From Thiobacillus sp. UBA3361 (GTDB taxonomy: Bacteria; Pseudomonadota; Gammaproteobacteria; Burkholderiales; Thiobacillaceae), in the NCBI GenBank assembly GCA_002360535.1, contig DEQR01000069.1, forward strand, positions 1 through 31,487: 31,487 nucleotides of DNA, in the 5' to 3' direction. Each line of letters opens with the position of its first letter. The first letter of the stretch is position 1. The notes beneath the pieces were generated by a model that did not search any database, was not told where the DNA came from, and saw only the letters and a program-made list of their open reading frames with translations. This document shows positions 16,393 to 23,527 of this stretch, piece after piece. Position numbers and translations under genes: made by a program.

Positions 16393-17196
16393 TCAGAAGA
16401 AGGTGCTCACCGCCGCGTCCAGGGCATCCCGCATGTCCGGATCGTCCGTGATGGGACGCACCAGGGCCACGCGGCAGGCGGCCATGGGGTTCACGCCCTT
16501 GGCGATCAGGGAGCCTGCGTAGATCAGCATGCGGGTGGACAGGCCTTCATCCAGGCCGTGACCCTTGAGGTTGCGGCTGCGTTCGGCGATGGACACCAAC
16601 TTGCCGGCGATGCCCGCGTCCACGCCGGACTCGTGGGCAACGATCTCGGTCTCGATGGCGTGGTCCGGGTAGGTGAAGTCGAGGCCGCCGAAGCGCTGCT
16701 TGGTGGATTGCTTCAGGTCCTTCATCAGGGACTGGTAGCCGGGGTTGTAGCTGATGACGATCTGGAAATCTGGGTGGGCATGGACCAGCTCGCCCTTCTT
16801 CTCCAGGGGCAGCACACGACGGTTGTCGGTCAGGGGGTGTATCACCACGGTGGTGTCCTGGCGGGCTTCCACCACTTCGTCCAGGTAGCAGATGGCGCCA
16901 TGGCGGGCGGCGATGGCCAGGGGGCCATCCTGCCACTCGGTGCCGGAGGCAGACAGCAGGAAGCGTCCCACCAGGTCGGAAGCGGTCATGTCCTCGTTGC
17001 AGGCCACGGTGATCAGGGGCTTGCCCAGCTTGTGGGCCATGTATTCCACGAAGCGGGTCTTGCCGCAGCCGGTGGGGCCCTTGAGCATCATGGGCATGCG
17101 CACGGAATAGGCGGCCTCGAACAGTTCCACCTCGTCGGCCACGGGGCGGTAGTAGGGTTCCTGGGTGATGCGGTACTGGTCGATGATGTTGCTCAT
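16393..17196 (-). CDS. cbbQ: CbbQ, AAA+ ATPase of the RuBisCO activase (form I copy)
   Basis: MoxR-type AAA+ ATPase of 267 residues forming the motor of the CbbQO RuBisCO activase. Walker A GPTGCGKT lies at residues 40-47 and Walker B ICYLDE ends at Asp106-Glu107. The sensor-type stretch QIVISYNPGYQSLMKDLKQSTKQRF is characteristic of CbbQ/NorQ proteins. ATG at 17196 follows AGGAGACC; a 42-residue open extension upstream is rejected because the known N-terminus begins near here. An intrinsic terminator separates it from cbbS. A paralogue of identical length serves the form II operon. Confidence 0.96.
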   Translation of the reverse strand: MSNIIDQYRITQEPYYRPVADEVELFEAAYSVRMPMMLKGPTGCGKTRFVEYMAHKLGKPLITVACNEDMTASDLVGRFLLSASGTEWQDGPLAIAARHGAICYLDEVVEARQDTTVVIHPLTDNRRVLPLEKKGELVHAHPDFQIVISYNPGYQSLMKDLKQSTKQRFGGLDFTYPDHAIETEIVAHESGVDAGIAGKLVSIAERSRNLKGHGLDEGLSTRMLIYAGSLIAKGVNPMAACRVALVRPITDDPDMRDALDAAVSTFF

Positions 17197-17307
17197 GAAG
17201 GTCTCCTGGGGGAAACAGTGAAAGGTGAAATGAGTCGGACGTTCCGTCCGGCTCAGGTTTTCACGTTTCACGTCTCGACAAAACGTGATGTGAAATCCGG
17301 CATCAAG

Positions 17308-17338
17308 AAAAAGCCCCGCCACCTTGCAGCGGCGGGGC
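17308..17338 (-). terminator. Intrinsic terminator between cbbS and cbbQ
   Basis: On the minus strand an 8-bp perfect stem GCCCCGCC / GGCGGGGC (17331-17338 and 17313-17320, loop of 10) is followed by TTTTTC. It lies 26 bases after the cbbS stop and about 110 before cbbQ, so it should end most cbbLS transcripts and let a minority continue into cbbQO. It would give far more RuBisCO than activase. Confidence 0.82.
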
Positions 17339-17364
17339 CTTCGCAGGTTATCCCCGCCGCGTGC

Positions 17365-17721
17365 TTAGACGGTCTTGCCGCGGTAGATCACCATGGCAGC
17401 GCCCTGGGACTGGGCGAAGTTGTCATAGCCCACCAGGCGAACGTGGTTGTTGGGGTTGGCCTTGTGGCAGGCCTCCGCCTCGCCCAGGATGCGGTCGATG
17501 TCGGTCTCGCCGAACATGGGCAGCTTCCACATGTACCAGTAGGAATCCATCAGGTACTCGGGCTCGGTATGCTCGATGGCAGGGTTCCAGCCCTTGGACA
17601 CCAGGTACTCCACCTGCTTGCGGATGTCGCCCGCATTCATGGCCGGCAGGTAGGAGAAGGTCTCGAACTTGCGGCTGGAGGGATCGCTCACGCGGCTTTT
17701 GTAATCCATCACTTCAGACAT
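17365..17721 (-). CDS. cbbS: RuBisCO small subunit, form IA(q)
   Basis: Small subunit of 118 residues that caps the L8S8 enzyme. It has the standard ETFSYLP, YWYMWKLPMFGE and VRLVGYDNFAQSQG segments. The N-terminal SDPSSRKF stretch is the extra segment found in small subunits of the CbbQ-associated (IAq) group and missing from carboxysomal (IAc) ones, so this looks like a cytosolic-type enzyme. The start at 17721 has AAAGGAAAC upstream. It follows cbbL after a 109-bp gap filled largely by a double-hairpin repeat and is followed by an intrinsic terminator. Confidence 0.97.
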   Translation of the reverse strand: MSEVMDYKSRVSDPSSRKFETFSYLPAMNAGDIRKQVEYLVSKGWNPAIEHTEPEYLMDSYWYMWKLPMFGETDIDRILGEAEACHKANPNNHVRLVGYDNFAQSQGAAMVIYRGKTV

Positions 17722-17742
17722 TTCTGTTTCCTTTCAGATTCT

Positions 17743-17822
17743 GTAGGGTGGGTTAGCCGCCCAGCGGCGTAACCCACCATGGTGATCCGGCGGGTTACGG
17801 CCTACGGCCTAACCCACCCTAC
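17743..17822. repeat. Double-hairpin palindromic repeat between cbbL and cbbS
   Basis: The 80-bp unit begins GTAGGGTGGGTTAG (17743-17756) and ends with its exact reverse complement (17809-17822). Each half is itself a hairpin (GGGTTA / TAACCC in the left half; GGCGGGTTA / TAACCCACC in the right half). Related units lie at 23447-23522 and 24462-24545. Such elements are common dispersed repeats in proteobacteria; here it sits inside an operon between subunit genes that must be co-expressed. Confidence 0.85.
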
Positions 17823-17830
17823 GGCCTCGG

Positions 17831-19252
17831 TTACTTGTGCGCCACGTCCAGCTTGTCCACGGTGTCGAACTCGAACTTGATCTCTTTCCAGGTTTCCATG
17901 GCGATCTTCAGTTCGGGGCTGTTCTTGGCGGCTTCGGTCAGGACGGTCTTGCCTTCCTTCTCCACGGCGACACCCTTGTTGCGGGCTTCCACGCAGGCTT
18001 CCAGGGCGACGCGGTTGGCGGCGGCGCCGGCGGCGTTGCCCCAGGGGTGGCCCAGGGTGCCACCACCGAACTGCAGCACGGAGTCGTCACCGAAGATGTT
18101 GACCAGGGCGGGCATGTGCCACACGTGGATACCGCCGGAGGCGACGGGCATCACGCCGGGCATGGAACCCCAGTCCTGATCGAAGAAGATGCCGCGGCTG
18201 CGGTCTTCCTTGTTGAAGCTGTCGCGCATGATGTCGATCCAGCCCAGGGTGGCTTCGCGGTCGCCTTCCAGCTTGCCCACGACGGTGCCGGAGTGCAGGT
18301 GGTCACCGCCGGACAGACGCAGGATCTTGGTCAGCACGCGGAAGTGGATACCGTGGTGGGGGTTGCGGTCCAGAACGGCGTGCATGGCGCGGTGGATGTG
18401 CAGCAGCATGCCGTTGTCACGGCACCAGTTGGCCAGGCCCGTGTTGGCGCAGAAGCCGCCGGTGATGTAGTCGTGCATGATGATGGGAGCGCCGATTTCC
18501 TTGGCGTACTCGGCACGCTTGTACATCTCTTCCGGGGTGGGAGCGGTCACGTTCAGGTAGTGGCCCTTGCGCTCGCCGGTCTCACGCTCGGCCTTGTTGA
18601 TGGCTTCCATGACGAAGTCGAAACGCTGACGCCACCGCATGAAGGGCTGGCTGTTGACGTTCTCGTCGTCCTTGGTGAAGTCCAGGCCGCCGCGCAGGCA
18701 CTCGTACACGGCACGGCCGTAGTTCTTGGCGGACAGGCCCAGCTTGGGCTTGATGGTGCAGCCCAGCAGGGGACGGCCGTACTTGTTCATCATGTCGCGC
18801 TCGACCTGGATGCCGTGGGGCGGGCCGCCGCAGGTCTTCACGTAGGCGATGGGGAAGCGCACGTCTTCCAGGCGCAGGGCGCGCACGGCCTTGAAGCCGA
18901 ACACGTTGCCCACCAGGGAGGTGAACACGTTCACCACGGAGCCCTCTTCGAACAGGTCGATGGGGTAGGCGATGAAGGCGTAGAAGCAGGTGTCGTCACC
19001 GGGGACGTCCTCGATGGCGTAGGCGCGGCCCTTGTAGTAGTCCAGGTCGGTCAGCAGGTCGGTCCACACGGTGGTCCAGGTGCCGGTGGAAGACTCGGCG
19101 GCCACGGCGGCGGCGGCTTCTTCACGGTCCACGCCGGGCTGGGGGGTGATCTTGAATACGGCCAGGATGTCGGTATCCAGGGGGGTGTATTCGGGCATCC
19201 AGTAGGTCTGGCGGTACTCTTTCACGCCAGCGTTGTAGGTCTTCACAGCCAT
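17831..19252 (-). CDS. cbbL: RuBisCO large subunit, form IA
   Basis: Catalytic subunit of 473 residues of ribulose-1,5-bisphosphate carboxylase/oxygenase, the CO2-fixing step of the Calvin cycle. Active-site residues are intact: Lys168 and Lys170 in TIKPK, the carbamylated Lys194 with Asp196 and Glu197 in DFTKDDE, His287 in HIHR, and loop-6 Lys327 in GTVVGKLEG. The sequence is the red-type-free, green-like IA form. Context with cbbQ and cbbO places it in the IAq group. Tyr72 and Phe346, positions reported to contact CsoS2 in Halothiobacillus, are both present. The start at 19252 has GAAGGAG. A cbbR lies divergently upstream. Confidence 0.98.
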   Translation of the reverse strand: MAVKTYNAGVKEYRQTYWMPEYTPLDTDILAVFKITPQPGVDREEAAAAVAAESSTGTWTTVWTDLLTDLDYYKGRAYAIEDVPGDDTCFYAFIAYPIDLFEEGSVVNVFTSLVGNVFGFKAVRALRLEDVRFPIAYVKTCGGPPHGIQVERDMMNKYGRPLLGCTIKPKLGLSAKNYGRAVYECLRGGLDFTKDDENVNSQPFMRWRQRFDFVMEAINKAERETGERKGHYLNVTAPTPEEMYKRAEYAKEIGAPIIMHDYITGGFCANTGLANWCRDNGMLLHIHRAMHAVLDRNPHHGIHFRVLTKILRLSGGDHLHSGTVVGKLEGDREATLGWIDIMRDSFNKEDRSRGIFFDQDWGSMPGVMPVASGGIHVWHMPALVNIFGDDSVLQFGGGTLGHPWGNAAGAAANRVALEACVEARNKGVAVEKEGKTVLTEAAKNSPELKIAMETWKEIKFEFDTVDKLDVAHK

Positions 19253-19408
19253 GTGTCGCTCCTTCAGGGATTGAGATCAGTCCAGCGGATCAGAGGCTTT
19301 CCAATCCGAGGTGGGCGCATCTTGAATCCAGCAAAACATAAAGAACAGTCACTTTTTTCTATTTTTTAGATAGACTTTTATCTATGTTTATCTGAAGCGG
19401 CATCCGCC
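19253..19408. promoter_or_regulatory. Divergent cbbL / cbbR promoter with CbbR-type operator
   Basis: The gap holds the perfect dyad TAGATAGACTTTTATCTA (19367-19384; arms of 6, spacer of 6), followed by TGTTTATCT (19385-19393), which recurs before the first cbbR at 293-301. On the minus strand a possible -10, TATGTT, lies at 19335-19340, placing the dyad about 40 bases upstream of it, as expected for a LysR activator site. The motifs are seen; binding is inferred. Confidence 0.6.
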
Positions 19409-20362
19409 ATGCGCCACCACACCACCTTCCGCCAACTGGAAATCTTCGAGGCCATCGCCCGCCTGGGCAGCTTCACCCGGGCCTCCGAGGAGCTCTACCT
19501 GACCCAGCCCACGGTCTCCATGCAGATGAAGAAGCTCACCGACACCGTGGGCGCACCTCTGGTGGAACAGGTGGGCAAGAAGGTGCTGCTCACGGAGGAC
19601 GGCCAGGAACTGGCCCAGGCCACCCGGGAGATATTCGCCATCCTGGACCGCTACACCATGTCGGTGGCTCAACGCAGGGGCCTGGAGAAGGGCAAGCTTA
19701 AGCTCATGGCCATCACTACCGCCTCCTACTTCGCACCCCGGCTGCTGGGGGAATTCAGCAAGCTGCATCCGGGGATCGACGTCTCATTGCGGGTCACCAA
19801 CAAGGAACAGGTGCTGGCCAGCATGGCAGACAACCTGGATGACCTCTACCTGCTGGGCACGCCACCGGAGGAGATCGACGTGGTGGCCACGCCCATCATG
19901 GACAACCCCATCGTGGTGCTGGCCGCCCCGGACCACCCCCTGTCCAAGGAAAAACATCTGTCATTGAAGCGGCTGGCCACGGAGCCCTGGATCATGCGCG
20001 AGGCCGGATCCGGCACACGCAAGGCCATCGAGCGGCTGTTCCAGGAACACGGCCTGGAAATCCGCCCGCGGCTTGAACTGGGCAGCAACGAGGCCATCAA
20101 GCAGGCCATCCTGGCCGGCCTGGGGGTCTCGGCCCTTTCCAGCCACGCCTTGGTCCTGCATCAACCCGGACAGTTTGCCGTGCTGGACGCGGAAGGTTTC
20201 CCCATCCAGCGCCATTGGTACGCCGTCTATCCGGCAGGGCGGAAGATCTCGGTGGTCGCGCGCGCGTTCCTGGATTTCCTGCTGGGACAGAGCGGCAGTG
20301 CAAGCCCGGAAGTGAAGGCAATGCGCCCGTCCGCTTCCGGACCCCGGAATGCACCGGGTTGA
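19409..20362 (+). CDS. cbbR: CbbR, LysR-type activator of the form I RuBisCO operon
   Basis: LysR regulator of 317 residues, divergent from cbbL. The helix-turn-helix is FTRASEELYLTQPTVSMQMKK (about 20-40). The effector domain contains SLRVTNKEQVL, MREAGSGTRKAIERLF, LELGSNEAIKQAILAGLGVSAL and RHWYAVYPAGRK, shared closely with the form II cbbR. CbbR proteins bind Calvin-cycle or redox metabolites and activate the adjacent cbb operon. The gene is convergent with the histone-like gene, with a hairpin at 20381-20402 between them. Confidence 0.95.
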   Translation: MRHHTTFRQLEIFEAIARLGSFTRASEELYLTQPTVSMQMKKLTDTVGAPLVEQVGKKVLLTEDGQELAQATREIFAILDRYTMSVAQRRGLEKGKLKLMAITTASYFAPRLLGEFSKLHPGIDVSLRVTNKEQVLASMADNLDDLYLLGTPPEEIDVVATPIMDNPIVVLAAPDHPLSKEKHLSLKRLATEPWIMREAGSGTRKAIERLFQEHGLEIRPRLELGSNEAIKQAILAGLGVSALSSHALVLHQPGQFAVLDAEGFPIQRHWYAVYPAGRKISVVARAFLDFLLGQSGSASPEVKAMRPSASGPRNAPG

Positions 20363-20380
20363 AGCCCGGCGCTGTTGACG

Positions 20381-20402
20381 GGCCTCCTGACGGGAGGAGG
20401 CC
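20381..20402. terminator. Hairpin between convergent cbbR and histone-like gene
   Basis: Stem GGCCTCCT / AGGAGGCC (8 bp, 6-base loop) in the 60-bp gap between two converging genes. Neither strand has a following T-run, so it is at best a weak or factor-assisted terminator. Confidence 0.4.
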
Positions 20403-20422
20403 ACGCTATGACGCCAACGGAT

Positions 20423-20914
20423 TCAAGTCGGCATGTTGAGGCGCCCATCGGCCAGCAGCTGGTCGATCTCCTTCTCCGCCTGCGCCCAGTCCTCCGCGGC
20501 ATTGTTGCCGTGGAAACCGCGCCGTTCAGCAATGTAATAGGCGGCGACCTCGATGTAGTGGAGACGCTGCTCAAGAGAAACAGGCGACGCAGAGGCTTTC
20601 TTGGCCGTTTTGCTCGTCGTGGTCGCGGCTGTTGCGGACTTGGCCGCACGCGGCTTGGCGGGCGCGGCGGCCTTCGCCGGCGCGGCTTTCTTGGCGGGCG
20701 TTGCAGCCTTTTCGGGTGTGGCTTTCTTGGCGGGCGCGGCAGCCTTCGCCGGCGCGGCTTTCTTGGCGGCCACTTTTTCGCCCGCAGGCTTTGCGGCGGC
20801 CGGCTTCGCGGCGGCCTTCACAGTTGCCTTCGGCTTCTCGGACGCGGCCGCCTTGGTGGCGGTGCCGACCTTCTTGGTTGCTGCGGTGTCGGACGGTTTC
20901 TTGGTACTGGCCAT
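20423..20914 (-). CDS. Histone H1-like Ala/Lys/Pro-rich protein with DUF2934-like end
   Basis: Protein of 163 residues. Residues 1 to about 110 are low complexity, built from repeats such as KKAAPAKAAAPA, strongly basic and like the histone H1-type tails of bacterial DNA-binding proteins. Residues about 112-155 (LHYIEVAAYYIAERRGFHG...WAQAEKEIDQLL) match the style of the DUF2934 domain. The likely role is nucleoid binding, possibly under stress or slow growth (inference). It stands alone between the two RuBisCO loci, convergent with cbbR and 221 bp from cbbO2. Confidence 0.75.
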   Translation of the reverse strand: MASTKKPSDTAATKKVGTATKAAASEKPKATVKAAAKPAAAKPAGEKVAAKKAAPAKAAAPAKKATPEKAATPAKKAAPAKAAAPAKPRAAKSATAATTTSKTAKKASASPVSLEQRLHYIEVAAYYIAERRGFHGNNAAEDWAQAEKEIDQLLADGRLNMPT

Positions 20915-21135
20915 GATTCATTGCTCCCCAACGAAAAATATCGAAAATGATACTGCGGCTATATCGGACACAGTAGGAAAACTCTTTAAGCCAACTGGCG
21001 ATGGCCGCGATGGCAGTCCGTGTCGCCGGGTGTGCGATGGGATGACGCATCCCAGGACTTTCGGCCGACGGTGCACGAAGGCGAATTTCACGAGGTGTAC
21101 GCCATGCAAGCCACTGTCATGACGCTTGCTTCCGG
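20915..21135. other. Gap between cbbO2 and histone-like gene
   Basis: These 221 bases hold the upstream region of the leftward histone-like gene, AT-rich next to its start (AAAATATCGAAAATGATACTG). No gene, tRNA or clear terminator for cbbO2 is seen. Confidence 0.4.
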
Positions 21136-23433
21136 TTACTTCGTAAGCGCCATGAAAAGCTCCGGCAAGCGTTCGGGCAGGCGCTGGATGTTGTCGATGA
21201 CGCTGTAGCGGTGGCCGAAGATGTCGCTGACGTATTCGTCGGCCTTGGGGTCCAAGTTGATGCAGTAGGTGAAGATGCCTTGCTGGTCGAGTTCCTTGAC
21301 CGCGCGGCGGGCGTCTTCGATCAATAGCCGTTCGTCCGGACTGTCCACGTCGGCGGGTTGGCCGTCGGTGAGCACCAGCAGCAGCTTCTTGTCCGCCGGG
21401 CGCGCTTCCAGGTAGTGCGCGGCGTGGCGCAGGGCGGCACCCATGCGCGTGGACCAGCCGGCCTGCATTGCGGCCATGCGCGACTTCACCTCGTCGTTGA
21501 ACGGTTCGCCATAGCCTTTGATGTGCACGAAGCGCACGTCGTGGCGGGTGTTGGAGTAGAAGCCGCCGATGGCGAAGGGGTCGCCCAGGCGCTCGATGGC
21601 CCAGGCGAGCAGGGACACCGCCTCCTGGCTCAGCTCCAGGATGGTTTGTTCGGAGCCGGCGACCTTTTCGTTGAGCGATTCGGACAGGTCCAGGAGCAGC
21701 GACACGGCCAGGTTGCGGCCGCTGGTCTTGTGGCTCATGTTGATGCGCGGATCGGGGTTGGCGCCGCCCTTGAAATCGATCAGCGAACGGATGGCCACGT
21801 CCAGGTCCAGTTCGCTGCCTTCCTCCTGGTAACGGATGCGCACTTTGTCTTGCGGTTTGAGCAGGTCGAGGATGCGCTTCAGCCGCTTGGCCAAGGCGTC
21901 GTGTTTTTGCAGCAGGCGGTCGATGTCGGCCGGGTTGCCTTTGGGATGCAGGTGCTCATAGAGGCTGACCCAGTCGGGGCGGTAGGTCTGGCTGTGGTAG
22001 TCCCACTCCGGGTAGTGGCGCGGCGGCAGGGACTGGACCTCGGATTCCTTCTTGAGCTTCTTGTCCGGGTCGTCGAAGAACTCCTCGTCGTCGCTGTCCT
22101 CGATGTACTGCCAGAGGTGGCGGTTGTCGTCGCGGTAGTCGATGACCGTGTCGTCGAACCAGACCTTGGCGAACTGGTCGCTCTGCAGGCGGGTGCGGGC
22201 GACGTAATGCAGCGCCAGGTCGGCGATCTCGCGGCTGCTGGATTCGCCCTTGGCGAGCAGGTCGTGGAAGCGACGCACGAAATCCAGGAGCTGCGGGTCG
22301 CCGTAGGGGTGTTCCGGGTCGATCAGGGCGCGCGACAGCATGGCCAGCCGGTGGCGCAGGCAGGAAGTGGTTTCCGGGTCGCAAGCGCCTTCCACGGGTT
22401 TCGGGTGCAGGGCGACGAAGATGCGGCGCAGGCCGGGGTATTCGCGGATCAGCAGGTTCTCGACCCGGCAATCCTCGAAGAACTCCACCGCCATGCGTTG
22501 GAAGGGGCTGTAGTTGTCGGCCACCATCGGCCGGCTCCAGCGCCGGTGGCCGACCATGTGGGCGAGCACGGCGCGGTAGCGGTCGAGGCCGCTGATCTTT
22601 ACTCCCTCTCCCGCAAGCGGGAGAGGGAGAATGAAGTCGTCGAACACATCCGGCACCCGCATACCCAGCCTGTCGTAGTACGGCACCGGCTTGCGCAGTT
22701 CGTCGAAGGCGGTGGAGTACGGCACCAGCTGGTCCGGATCGCGCCACAGGCCGCGCAGGTAGAGGTCCAGCTTGCGTTCCACGTCGGCGAACAGGGTGCC
22801 GTGGCGTTCGCGTTGCAGCACCGCGCGGGCATCGGCGGATTGCAGGCTGAAGTAGTCGGTCTGCCGCTCCGGGTGGGTGCGGTAGTTGCGGACGCCGTAG
22901 TCCACCCAGTTGCGTACCCCGCCCATGGACAGCTGGCTGAACAGGAAGGGCGCCTGCTGGAAGAACTCCGGCAGGCCGGGGCTGGGGAAGGTGGTGTGAT
23001 GGCCGTGGATGGAGCCCGTGGTGCGCGCCATCAGGTCGTCGGCGATCTCGATGTAGTGGCGCATCTGCTCGCGCGAATGCTGTTTGCGGGCCACCGGCGC
23101 CAGGGTTTGCAGGAAGGGGGTGATGGCCTTGCCGTTGGGCGACTTCTGCATGCGCATGACGAAGGCCATGACGTCGGTGAGCACGGCCTCCTCGCCCAGG
23201 GCCTTGACCACCGAGGGCCATTCCTCCAGGAAGGCGAGCATGGGCTCGACGCCGCGCCCCAGCTTGCCGATGACGCGCGCCGCGTCCAGAAAATGGTGGA
23301 TATCCTCGCGCGACAGGACCGCGAGGGCCTCGGCCATGACGTCCTCGAACACCTCTTCCACCTGCGCGAACCGGGTGTCGAGCTGGACCCAGTAGGCCTG
23401 CATCAGGGGGTGTTGGTATTCGGTTTTGGTCAT
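21136..23433 (-). CDS. cbbO: CbbO, von Willebrand A subunit of the RuBisCO activase (form II copy)
   Basis: CbbO paralogue of 765 residues serving the form II enzyme with CbbQ2. The VWA metal site is complete: DLSES at 582-586, Thr662 in STRMGA and Asp690 in LTDGQPAD. The segment FDDFILPLPLAGEGVKISG is unusual: a perfect 28-bp palindrome (22602-22629) lies in frame within the codons here, while the form I CbbO has a shorter, different sequence at this point. The start is ATG at 23433; the earlier in-frame ATG at 23457 lies inside a palindromic repeat and is less likely. The ribosome site is weak (GGGATTT). Confidence 0.94.
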   Translation of the reverse strand: MTKTEYQHPLMQAYWVQLDTRFAQVEEVFEDVMAEALAVLSREDIHHFLDAARVIGKLGRGVEPMLAFLEEWPSVVKALGEEAVLTDVMAFVMRMQKSPNGKAITPFLQTLAPVARKQHSREQMRHYIEIADDLMARTTGSIHGHHTTFPSPGLPEFFQQAPFLFSQLSMGGVRNWVDYGVRNYRTHPERQTDYFSLQSADARAVLQRERHGTLFADVERKLDLYLRGLWRDPDQLVPYSTAFDELRKPVPYYDRLGMRVPDVFDDFILPLPLAGEGVKISGLDRYRAVLAHMVGHRRWSRPMVADNYSPFQRMAVEFFEDCRVENLLIREYPGLRRIFVALHPKPVEGACDPETTSCLRHRLAMLSRALIDPEHPYGDPQLLDFVRRFHDLLAKGESSSREIADLALHYVARTRLQSDQFAKVWFDDTVIDYRDDNRHLWQYIEDSDDEEFFDDPDKKLKKESEVQSLPPRHYPEWDYHSQTYRPDWVSLYEHLHPKGNPADIDRLLQKHDALAKRLKRILDLLKPQDKVRIRYQEEGSELDLDVAIRSLIDFKGGANPDPRINMSHKTSGRNLAVSLLLDLSESLNEKVAGSEQTILELSQEAVSLLAWAIERLGDPFAIGGFYSNTRHDVRFVHIKGYGEPFNDEVKSRMAAMQAGWSTRMGAALRHAAHYLEARPADKKLLLVLTDGQPADVDSPDERLLIEDARRAVKELDQQGIFTYCINLDPKADEYVSDIFGHRYSVIDNIQRLPERLPELFMALTK
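22602..22629. repeat. Perfect palindrome inside the cbbO2 coding sequence
   Basis: Arms CTCCCTCTCCCGC and GCGGGAGAGGGAG with a two-base loop, all within the coding region of the form II cbbO and translated as part of LPLPLAGEG. The sequence is that of a common dispersed intergenic repeat of proteobacteria; here it has become coding without breaking the frame. Confidence 0.85.
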
Positions 23434-23446
23434 TTGCAAATCCCAT

Positions 23447-23522
23447 GTAGGGTGCAATAAGCGCAGCGCATTGCACCGTCCCGCATCCGGCGCAATGCGG
23501 CTTACGCCTTATTGCGCCCTAC
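23447..23522. repeat. Double-hairpin palindromic repeat between cbbQ2 and cbbO2
   Basis: The unit starts GTAGGGTGCAATAAGCG and ends CGCCTTATTGCGCCCTAC, near-perfect reverse complements. The left half folds as GTGCAAT / ATTGCAC and the right half as GGCGCAAT / ATTGCGCC. It has the same double-hairpin plan and GTAGGGTG ends as the repeat at 17743 but a different core (CAATAAG in place of GGTTAG). Confidence 0.82.
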
Positions 23523-23527
23523 GCGCA

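Noticed and set aside
20381..20402. Strong intrinsic terminator for cbbR
   Set aside because: The stem is good but no T-run follows on either strand, so it is listed only as a low-confidence hairpin.
20601..21122. Hydrophobic Ala-rich open frame on the plus strand
   Set aside because: It is the antisense shadow of the Ala/Lys/Pro repeats of the histone-like gene.
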